The notes beneath the pieces are model-generated. The model saw nothing but the letters and a program-made list of their open reading frames with translations, searched no databases and was not told the origin of the DNA. Source: DASXUC01 sp036505015 (GTDB taxonomy: Bacteria > Sysuimicrobiota > Sysuimicrobiia > Sysuimicrobiales > Kaftiobacteriaceae). Taken from it: a DNA stretch of 21,140 bases. Made by a program: the position numbers and the translations under genes. Below, one piece after another: positions 16,449-21,140 of the stretch. The stretch is taken from positions 1-21,140 of the forward strand of contig DASXUC010000030.1 in NCBI GenBank assembly GCA_036505015.1, given 5' to 3'. Position 1 is the first letter of the stretch. Each line of letters starts with the position of its first letter.

Positions 16449-16700
16449 CTACCGTCCCTTGCGCACCACGAGACGGGCGAAGCCTGTCTCGTCGATGATC
16501 CCGAGGAACTGATGCCCGGCCTTCTGGCACCATTTGGGGATGTCGCGCCTGGAGCCGGAATCGCTCGACAAGACCTCGACGGTCTCGCCGACGCGCGATT
16601 CGCGGATCGCCCGGATCAGTTCCATTAGCGGCCCCGGGCAGTAGCTGCCCCGAGCGTCAATCGTTCGGTCAACCTTCGTGTCCTGCAGCTCGACGGCCAT
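16449..16700 (-). CDS. tusA: TusA-family sulfur carrier protein
   Basis: The 83-residue protein starts at ATG 16700, with GAGGAGG 8 nt upstream; this removes 13 codons of an open upstream extension that overlaps dsrE2. It carries the canonical TIDARGSYCPGPLMELIRAI with Cys21 in the CPGP motif that binds a persulfide, a second Cys58 in IPKWCQKAGH, and the typical C-terminal strand GFARLVVRKGR. TusA proteins shuttle sulfane sulfur between rhodaneses, DsrE-type proteins and acceptors in the cytoplasm. Genes on both sides (dsrE2, sqr) fit sulfide/persulfide handling. Confidence 0.9.
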   Translation of the reverse strand: MAVELQDTKVDRTIDARGSYCPGPLMELIRAIRESRVGETVEVLSSDSGSRRDIPKWCQKAGHQFLGIIDETGFARLVVRKGR

Positions 16701-16735
16701 CTCAATAACCTCCTCTGCCTGCGTCGACGCTCTTC

Positions 16736-17158
16736 TCAAATGAACAGCGTGACCTTGCCCTTCTGCGCTTCCTCGACGAACTCGCCGACGCCGACGACGT
16801 CATCCACGATGGGGTCGAGGTCATCCTCGGTCATCCCCATCAGATCCATCGTCATCGCGCAGGCGTGGACCTTCACGTGTCCGTTTCCAAGCTCTTTCGC
16901 CGTCTTCAGCGTCTGGTACCAGGACGGGACGTTCTTCTGCTGCATCATCGCCATCATCGCCTGGCCCTTGTCCTCGAAGTCCTTGCTCATGCGCATGTTC
17001 TTCTGAGGCTCGCCCTTGCGGAAGGCGTCCAAACCCCAAAACGTCAGAAAGATGTTGACGTCCTGCTCCATCGCTACCGCCCCGGAGGCCAGAATCGCCA
17101 CCGGGAAGAGCTTGTCCACCGTTCCCGAGAACACCACCATCGACAGCCGCTCGGCCAT
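16736..17158 (-). CDS. dsrE2: DsrE2-type DsrE/F-like sulfurtransferase protein
   Basis: First gene of the sulfur operon, 140 residues from ATG 17158, with a GAGGAGGAGAGG ribosome site. It begins with the hydrophobic strand LSMVVFSGTVDKLFPVAILASGAVAM and contains FLTFWGLDAFRKGE, typical of the DsrE2 (peroxiredoxin-like DsrE/F/H superfamily) proteins that neighbour tusA. The single cysteine, Cys100 in VKVHACAMTMDLMGM, is the conserved persulfide site. Family members exchange sulfur with TusA; some are membrane-associated. A palindromic operator (17183-17200) lies 25 bp upstream of the start. Confidence 0.9.
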   Translation of the reverse strand: MAERLSMVVFSGTVDKLFPVAILASGAVAMEQDVNIFLTFWGLDAFRKGEPQKNMRMSKDFEDKGQAMMAMMQQKNVPSWYQTLKTAKELGNGHVKVHACAMTMDLMGMTEDDLDPIVDDVVGVGEFVEEAQKGKVTLFI

Positions 17159-17182
17159 TGCCCTCTCCTCCTCGCTCGCTTT

Positions 17183-17200
17183 GATACTCCGGGGAGTATC
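17183..17200. promoter_or_regulatory. Putative CstR/CsoR-type operator 1 (dsrE2 side)
   Basis: A perfect inverted repeat, GATACTCC / GGAGTATC with a GG centre, lies 25 bp upstream of the dsrE2 start. It shares its core (ATACTCC-2 nt-GGAGTAT) with operator 2 and resembles the G/C-centred ATACCCC-type palindromes known for CsoR/CstR repressors. The position fits blocking of the dsrE2 promoter. Confidence 0.7.
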
Positions 17201-17241
17201 CCAAGATCAGCGTACGAGTGGTGGGCGGACGGCACATCAGA

Positions 17242-17282
17242 CCGCGCGCTGATGTTCTATCGGGCCTCCGCCCGACGCGCGG
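17242..17282 (+). other. Structured GC hairpin between the two operators
   Basis: Inner stem TCGGGC (17260-17265) / GCCCGA (17270-17275) with loop CTCC, and an outer stem CCGCGCG (17242-17248) / CGCGCGG (17276-17282) separated by an 11-nt bulge on the 5' side. It could be a leader structure if csoR is transcribed from upstream, or an incidental GC-rich fold in promoter DNA. There is no U-tract. Confidence 0.3.
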
Positions 17283-17295
17283 CCCTCCAAACGAG

Positions 17296-17319
17296 CCATA
17301 TACTCCAGGGAGTATATGG
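17296..17319. promoter_or_regulatory. Putative CstR/CsoR-type operator 2 (repressor side)
   Basis: A perfect 11-bp inverted repeat, CCATATACTCC / GGAGTATATGG around an AG centre, ending 13 bp before the csoR start and touching its ribosome site. It embeds TATACT, a possible -10 element. The same ATACTCC-n2-GGAGTAT core as operator 1 suggests one protein binds both, giving autoregulation plus control of the divergent sulfur operon. Confidence 0.75.
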
Positions 17320-17332
17320 AGGGGGGCGCAGG

Positions 17333-17617
17333 ATGGCGGTCACAGTGAAACTTCCGGACACGACCACCCAGGCGGTCATGGCGCGGCTGCGCCGGATCGA
17401 GGGGCAGGTGCGCGGGTTGAACGACATGCTGGCCGCGCGGCGGGACTGCATCGACATCGTTCAACAGCTCGCGGCAGTGCGGGGAGCCCTGGACCGGGCG
17501 GCGGTCGACATCATCTCCTCAGGGATGGAGCAGTGCCTTCGGATGGAGCTGCGGGGGGACAGCCGGGCCGGCAGCGCGCTGCGGAAGGCCCGGAAAGCCT
17601 TCCTCATGCTCCGCTGA
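17333..17617 (+). CDS. CsoR/CstR-family repressor, persulfide-sensor type (Cys-Gly-Cys)
   Basis: A 94-residue all-helical protein from ATG 17333 with GGAGG upstream. Family signature: VMARLRRIEGQVRGLNDML, RRDCIDIVQQLAAVRGALDRAA, then SSGMEQCLR. Copper-sensing CsoR uses Cys-His-Cys. Here the two cysteines are kept at the right spacing (Cys39 and Cys68, 29 apart), but the His position four residues before the second Cys is Gly64. Loss of that His with both Cys kept is the pattern of CstR-type persulfide sensors. Divergent tusA, dsrE2 and sqr genes and two shared palindromes support control by sulfane sulfur rather than Cu(I). This is inference, since formaldehyde- and nickel-sensing relatives exist, but their residue patterns differ. 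Confidence 0.88.
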   Translation: MAVTVKLPDTTTQAVMARLRRIEGQVRGLNDMLAARRDCIDIVQQLAAVRGALDRAAVDIISSGMEQCLRMELRGDSRAGSALRKARKAFLMLR

Positions 17618-17638
17618 TCGGTTGCTGACGTCTGACGC

Positions 17639-18331
17639 CTAGCGTTCGTCCTGGCTTCTGGCTTCGCGCGCCGCACGGCGGGCCAGACGCAAGGGCTCCG
17701 GCGCCCGGTAGCCGCGACAGAGGGCCAGCACGACCGATGCTGCGACGTCTGGATTCGTTCGCCACGCCGCGTGCACGGCCAGCGGCCTGATCCCCCGGCG
17801 CGTCCGCAGCCAGTAGCCGACGAGCTCACCGTTGAGCAGCGAGGGGCTCATCGCGCCATCTTCGTCCGCGGGCGCTTCGCCCTGAGCGAGCAGCGGCCTG
17901 TGGGTCACGCCGACCGACGGCAGATCAAGGATCGCGCCGAGGTGCAGCGCCAGTCCTGCCCGGCGCGGGTGATCGCGGCCGGTGGCATCGACCACCACGA
18001 CGTCGGGGCGTTCAACTAGATTTCGGACGGCGGCTTCCAACAGGGGCCCTTCTCGCAGCGCCAGCAGTCCTGGAACATACGGGTGGCCTGCCCTCCCGCG
18101 GACGACGGCAGCCAAAGTGGTGCCGTCCGCGCGGACGAGCGCCGCTGCCGCCCAGCCTGGGTCGCCGGCGGCGCCCGGTCGGAGTATCCCTCTGTCGAAG
18201 CAGACGAAGCAGCCCGCAGCAGACCACCCCGAATCAGGCGGCTGCCAGGGTTCCGGTGACGCCGCGGCGAGTCGGCGCTGTTCCTCTTCCAGTGCCTGTG
18301 GGGACTCCGGCCAATCGTACGTCAACGACAC
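17639..18331 (-). CDS. Endonuclease V homologue with substituted active-site residue
   Basis: The 230-residue protein begins at GTG 18331 with no strong ribosome site. Endonuclease V motifs are recognisable: HPYVPGLLALREGP with the metal-site Glu94, VVVDATGRDHPRRAGLALHLG with Asp115, SVGVTHRPLLAQG, ELVGYWLRTRRGIRPLAVH and ALCRGYRAPEPLRLA. The first catalytic Asp, expected in the family motif A-G-x-D, is replaced: the segment reads AAGCFVCFD, with Phe42 in its place. The usual Lys after GVA is also changed (GVTHR). Endonuclease V cuts DNA near deoxyinosine; with these changes, activity may be lost or altered. It is convergent with the csoR gene, 21 bp away, and its start lies inside a short tandem repeat. 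Confidence 0.82.
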   Translation of the reverse strand: MSLTYDWPESPQALEEEQRRLAAASPEPWQPPDSGWSAAGCFVCFDRGILRPGAAGDPGWAAAALVRADGTTLAAVVRGRAGHPYVPGLLALREGPLLEAAVRNLVERPDVVVVDATGRDHPRRAGLALHLGAILDLPSVGVTHRPLLAQGEAPADEDGAMSPSLLNGELVGYWLRTRRGIRPLAVHAAWRTNPDVAASVVLALCRGYRAPEPLRLARRAAREARSQDER

Positions 18332-18440
18332 CTGCTACCCGGTTCCGCCATTCTGGTACCGCGTCATTCTGGTACCGGGTACACAATTCGAGCCATTTCT
18401 GTACCTGGTACTCGATTCCGGCCATTCCGGTACCCGGTAC
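18327..18440. repeat. Imperfect 29-bp tandem repeat with GTACC-N-GGTAC palindromes
   Basis: Two adjacent 29-bp units (18372-18400 and 18401-18429) are followed by a partial unit (18430-18440) and preceded by a 16-bp piece (18356-18371) and a degenerate unit (18327-18355). Each main unit opens with the 11-bp palindrome GTACC-N-GGTAC (near-perfect GTACCGGGTAC, GTACCTGGTAC, GTACCCGGTAC at 18372, 18401 and 18430), then a variable stretch ending in GCCATTYCK. The array covers the start codon and upstream region of the endonuclease V homologue. It could be an operator array, a decayed mobile-element end or a simple repeat. There are no spacers, so it is not a CRISPR. Confidence 0.75.
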
Positions 18441-18492
18441 AGGTCAGAGTTTGTCGCGAGGTCCTCGCCACGCTACTGACGCACTGCGACAT

Positions 18493-18856
18493 TCATCCTT
18501 GCCGCCCCGCCGCTCTCAGCACCCGCAGGGCATTGAGGCGGGTCGCCGGGCGGCGCCGAAAGGGTACGGCGAAATTGACGAGCAGCCCCCGTCCGGCCAC
18601 TCCCACTGCACAAGGTCGCCGGCCAGCGCCGCCAGTGGGCCCGTTCCACTTCTTGCGGGGGTGCACGCCGAACCCGCCGTCGGCGCGCTGGCCGCGGAGC
18701 AGGCGCGGACGCGGGGACTCGCCGGGACCGCGAGCCGCGCGCGCGCGGGCTCGACGGCGCGTGGGGATGCCCGCAGAGTTCGGTCAGCGTCACGTAGCGG
18801 ACTGATGGATCAGAGGACTGGAGCAGCCGTTGGATCGCCGGATCGGAGGTACGCAT
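18493..18856 (-). pseudogene. Degenerate remnant of a squalene-cyclase/prenyltransferase-like repeat protein
   Basis: Pieces of a recognisable protein lie in different frames. From ATG 18856: SDPAIQRLLQSSDPSVRYVTLTELCGHP. In the next frame: RLLRGQRADGGFGVHPRKKWNG (about 18705-18640). Back in the first frame: AHWRRWPATL, where one missing G at the GGGCCC near 18640 would join it to KWNG. At the end, in the second frame: LLVNFAVPFRRRPATRLNALRVLRA to TGA 18495-18493. The QRADGGFG motif and a terminal TRLNALRVL resemble small bacterial proteins with squalene-cyclase-like alpha/alpha-toroid repeats. The middle of such a protein is missing. Function of intact homologues is poorly known. A single 127-residue frame spans the region, but only parts of it look like protein. 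Confidence 0.5.
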
Positions 18857-18872
18857 CTCCCCTGCGGGAGAT
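18855..18872 (-). terminator. Weak hairpin at the end of the pyruvate:ferredoxin oxidoreductase gene
   Basis: A perfect 7-bp inverted repeat, ATCTCCC / GGGAGAT with loop CTGC, abuts the TAA stop of the oxidoreductase gene (18874-18872). It lacks a T-run, so termination here is uncertain. Confidence 0.3.
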
Positions 18873-21140
18873 TATTCGTCCCCGCTCCCACCCGCCACTG
18901 CCGGCTGCGGAACTGGCGGCGTCGGGGGCGCCGCCGCGAGTTGCCGGTACAATGCGTCGCGCCGGGCAATTTCCCGCCGCGCCGCCTCCAGCAGCGCCCG
19001 CGCCCGCTCCGGATCGGCACTCTCGACAATCTTGAAGCGCGTCTCGCGCGCCATGAACTCACCGACGTCGACCTTCGGGGAGGGGGAATCCATCTGCAGC
19101 GCCGGCAGGGCGCGCTCGACCCGGCGGGGATCGTAGCGGTACAGCGGCCAGTAGCCCGAATCGACCGCCAGCTTCTCGTGCTCTGCACCCAGTCGCAGAT
19201 CATACCCATGCTCGATACACGGCCCATACGCGATGATCAGCGACGTGCCGGTGAAACTGTCGGCTTCGCGGAACGCCTGCACGGTCTGCAGGTCTTTCGC
19301 GCCCAGCGCCACCCGCGCGACGTACGCGGTGCCGTAGGCCATCGCGAGCAGTCCAAGGTCCTTCTTGGGGATCGCCTTGCCCGCGGTGGCAAACCGGGCG
19401 GCGGCGCCCAGCGGAGTCGCCTTGGACTGCTGCCCGCCGGTATTGGAGTACACTTCGGTGTCCAGGACCAGGATGTTGACGTCACGGCCCATCGCCACGA
19501 CGTGGTCCAGCCCGCCGTAGCCGATGTCGTACGCCCAGCCGTCGCCGCCGACAATCCAGACGCTCTTGCGTACCAGGAAGTCCGCCAGCCCGCTCAACCG
19601 GCGGGCGTCGGCCGTATCGAGTTCGGCCAGCGCTCCCCGCAGCAACTGCACGCGGTCGCGCTGAGCCGTGATGCCGGCCTCCGTGGACTGGTCCGCGGCC
19701 AGCAGCGCGTCGGTGAGCCGATCGCCGATCCGGCCGGCCAGCGCCTTCACCAGGTTGCGCGCCTGGGCGGCCTGGACGTCGATGGCCAGACGGAACCCGA
19801 AGCCGAACTCCGCGTTGTCCTCGAACAGGGAGTTGGACCAGGCCGGGCCGCGCCCGCAGGCATCGACCGTATAGGGCGCCGTCGGCAGGTTCCCACCATA
19901 GATCGAGGAGCAGCCGGTGGCATTGGCGATCAGCAGGCGGTCGCCGTAGAGCTGCGTGAGCAGCTTGAGGTACGGGGTCTCCCCACAGCCGGCGCAGGCG
20001 CCGGAGAACTCGAACAGCGGACGGAGGAACTGCGTGCCTTTGACGTCGGTCCGGACCTTGCTGCGGTCGGGATCGGGCAGTGTCATGAAGAACGCAAAGT
20101 TCTCGCGGTCCTCTTCACGCAGCGGCGGCTGCGGGGCCATGTCGATGGCCTTGTGCGCGGGGTTGCTCTTGTCGGTGACCGGGCAGACCTCGACGCACAG
20201 GCTGCACCCCGTGCAGTCCTCGGGGGCGACCTGCAGCAGGTACTGCATCCCCTTAAACTCCGGCCCGCGGTAGGGCGTCGTCTTCAGGGTCGATGGTGCG
20301 TCTGCCAGCAGCGCGGGCTCGGCGACGGTGGCCCGGATCGCCGCGTGCGGGCAGATCAGCACGCACTTGTTGCACTGAATGCAGATCGTGGGATCCCACA
20401 CCGGGATCTGATCGGCGATGTTGCGCTTCTCCCACTGGCTGGTGCCGACCGGCCAGGTCCCGTCGGGCGGGAAGGCGCTGACCGGGAGGAGATCGCCCTG
20501 CCGCGCCATCATCACCGCGGTCACCCGCTGGACGAAGTCGGGCGCCTCGTCGCTCACGAAGGCACTCAGCCGTCGGGCGGCCGTCGGGGCGGACGGGACC
20601 GGGACCTCGTAGAGGTTGGCCAGCGTCGCGTCGACTGCGTCGAAGTTCGCCCGTACGACGTCGTCGCCTTTCCGGCCGTAGGTCTTGCGGATCGCGCCCT
20701 TGATCTTCGCGATGGCCTCGTCTCGCGGGAGTACCCCGGAGATTGCGAAGAACGCCGTCTGCATGATGGAGTTGATCCGGCCCCCCATCCCTGCATCCTT
20801 GGCGACCTTCGCCGCATCGATGACGTACATGCGCAGGTCCTTGCGGATGACCTCCTCCTGCGCGTCCCGCGGCAGCCGGTCGAAGACCTGGTCGGGGCCG
20901 TACGGAGCGTTGAGCAGGAACACGGCGCCGGGGGCCGCGGTCTCGAGCACGGGATAGCGGTCCATGAAGCCGTACTGGTGGCAGGCGACGAAATTCGCCC
21001 GGGAGATCAGATACGGGGATCGGATCGGCCGGGGGCCGAAGCGCAGATGGGAAATCGTGACCTGCCCCGATTTCTTGGAATCGTACACGAAATAGCCCTG
21101 GGCATAGTTGGGCGTCTGCTCGCCGATGATCTTGATGGAG
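18872..21140 (-). CDS. nifJ: Pyruvate:ferredoxin (flavodoxin) oxidoreductase, C-terminal ~756 residues (5' end outside window)
   Basis: The frame is open to the window edge, where it reads IKIIGEQTPNYAQGYF, so the visible part begins in the middle of the single-chain enzyme. In order: the gamma domain (RANFVACHQYGFMDRY region); the delta domain with two [4Fe-4S] ferredoxin motifs, CIQCNKCVLICP (about 20340-20385) and CTGCSLCVEVCP (about 20185-20220); then the thiamine-diphosphate domain with CAGCGETPYLKLL (about 19965-20005), GGDGWAYDIGYGGLDHV and NTGGQQSKATP. The tail from about 18970 is Pro/Ala-rich and ends GGSGDE. It oxidises pyruvate to acetyl-CoA with reduction of ferredoxin or flavodoxin in the cytoplasm and is oxygen-sensitive in most organisms. 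The domain order excludes a multi-subunit form. Confidence 0.95.
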   Translation of the reverse strand, partial: SIKIIGEQTPNYAQGYFVYDSKKSGQVTISHLRFGPRPIRSPYLISRANFVACHQYGFMDRYPVLETAAPGAVFLLNAPYGPDQVFDRLPRDAQEEVIRKDLRMYVIDAAKVAKDAGMGGRINSIMQTAFFAISGVLPRDEAIAKIKGAIRKTYGRKGDDVVRANFDAVDATLANLYEVPVPSAPTAARRLSAFVSDEAPDFVQRVTAVMMARQGDLLPVSAFPPDGTWPVGTSQWEKRNIADQIPVWDPTICIQCNKCVLICPHAAIRATVAEPALLADAPSTLKTTPYRGPEFKGMQYLLQVAPEDCTGCSLCVEVCPVTDKSNPAHKAIDMAPQPPLREEDRENFAFFMTLPDPDRSKVRTDVKGTQFLRPLFEFSGACAGCGETPYLKLLTQLYGDRLLIANATGCSSIYGGNLPTAPYTVDACGRGPAWSNSLFEDNAEFGFGFRLAIDVQAAQARNLVKALAGRIGDRLTDALLAADQSTEAGITAQRDRVQLLRGALAELDTADARRLSGLADFLVRKSVWIVGGDGWAYDIGYGGLDHVVAMGRDVNILVLDTEVYSNTGGQQSKATPLGAAARFATAGKAIPKKDLGLLAMAYGTAYVARVALGAKDLQTVQAFREADSFTGTSLIIAYGPCIEHGYDLRLGAEHEKLAVDSGYWPLYRYDPRRVERALPALQMDSPSPKVDVGEFMARETRFKIVESADPERARALLEAARREIARRDALYRQLAAAPPTPPVPQPAVAGGSGDE

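Noticed and set aside
15046..16512. 488-codon open frame on the + strand across sqr
   Set aside because: No recognisable motif; the - strand has FAD-binding motifs and both SQR cysteines.
17333..17617. Copper-sensing CsoR
   Set aside because: The His ligand of the Cys-His-Cys copper site is Gly64, and no copper ATPase or chaperone gene is adjacent.
18327..18440. CRISPR array
   Set aside because: The 29-bp units are contiguous and imperfect, with no unique spacers and no cas genes nearby.
1..21140. tRNA, rRNA, riboswitch, insertion sequence or attachment site
   Set aside because: I looked through the intergenic gaps and saw no tRNA-like cloverleaf, no transposase motif, and no recognised riboswitch core; gaps are short except 13049-13188, 17159-17332 and 18332-18492.

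Overview
This is GC-rich bacterial chromosomal DNA (well above 60% GC by eye) with frequent GTG starts and tightly overlapping genes. Haem genes of the coproporphyrin-dependent type (HemQ/ChdC, HemY/CgoX-type oxidase, ferrochelatase without a C-terminal Fe-S motif) point to a monoderm-type lineage such as Bacillota, Actinomycetota, Chloroflexota or a related candidate phylum; I cannot place it further. A pyruvate:ferredoxin oxidoreductase, a multihaem cytochrome and a sulfide:quinone oxidoreductase homologue suggest an anaerobic to microaerobic organism with sulfur and iron redox metabolism.

Layout. (1) 1-1959, + strand: the tail of a GltD/NfnB-like flavoprotein, then an exported multihaem cytochrome c with 11 CxxCH motifs whose frame is interrupted by one in-frame TGA, then an exported single-domain rhodanese. 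A strong GC hairpin (1969-1996) separates this from the next block. (2) 13048-2012, - strand: an apparently single 11-kb haem operon in the order hemA-hemL-hemC-hemD-hemB-hemQ-(AhbD-like radical SAM)-hemE-hemH-hemY-(MerR-like regulator), with 1-16 bp overlaps at most junctions. It runs from glutamyl-tRNA to haem b and carries two candidate coprohaem decarboxylases. (3) 13189-14383, + strand: feoA and a feoB that has lost most of its middle. (4) 17158-14390, - strand: dsrE2-tusA-sqr-(TusA-like)-dtxR. This sulfur-trafficking operon is divergent from a CsoR/CstR-family repressor (17333-17617) that keeps both cysteines but lacks the copper-ligand histidine. Two matching palindromes lie in the divergent region and look like its operators. 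The dtxR gene has a one-base frameshift. (5) 18856-17639, - strand: remnants of a squalene-cyclase-like pseudogene, a short 29-bp tandem repeat carrying GTACC-N-GGTAC palindromes, and an endonuclease V homologue lacking a catalytic Asp. (6) 21140-18872, - strand: a 5'-truncated NifJ-type pyruvate:ferredoxin oxidoreductase.

How it fits together: the haem operon would supply cofactor for c-type cytochromes. The feo/dtxR genes handle ferrous iron for ferrochelatase and Fe-S proteins. The CstR-like operon would oxidise sulfide to persulfide (SQR) and pass sulfane sulfur along TusA/DsrE carriers under persulfide-responsive control. The most interesting points are the cytochrome UGA with a SECIS-like hairpin, the persulfide-type regulon that ends in an iron regulator, the paired HemQ and AhbD-like enzymes, and the palindromic 29-bp repeat. 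The number of broken frames (cytochrome, feoB, dtxR, cyclase-like gene) means consensus or assembly error must be excluded before biological conclusions are drawn.
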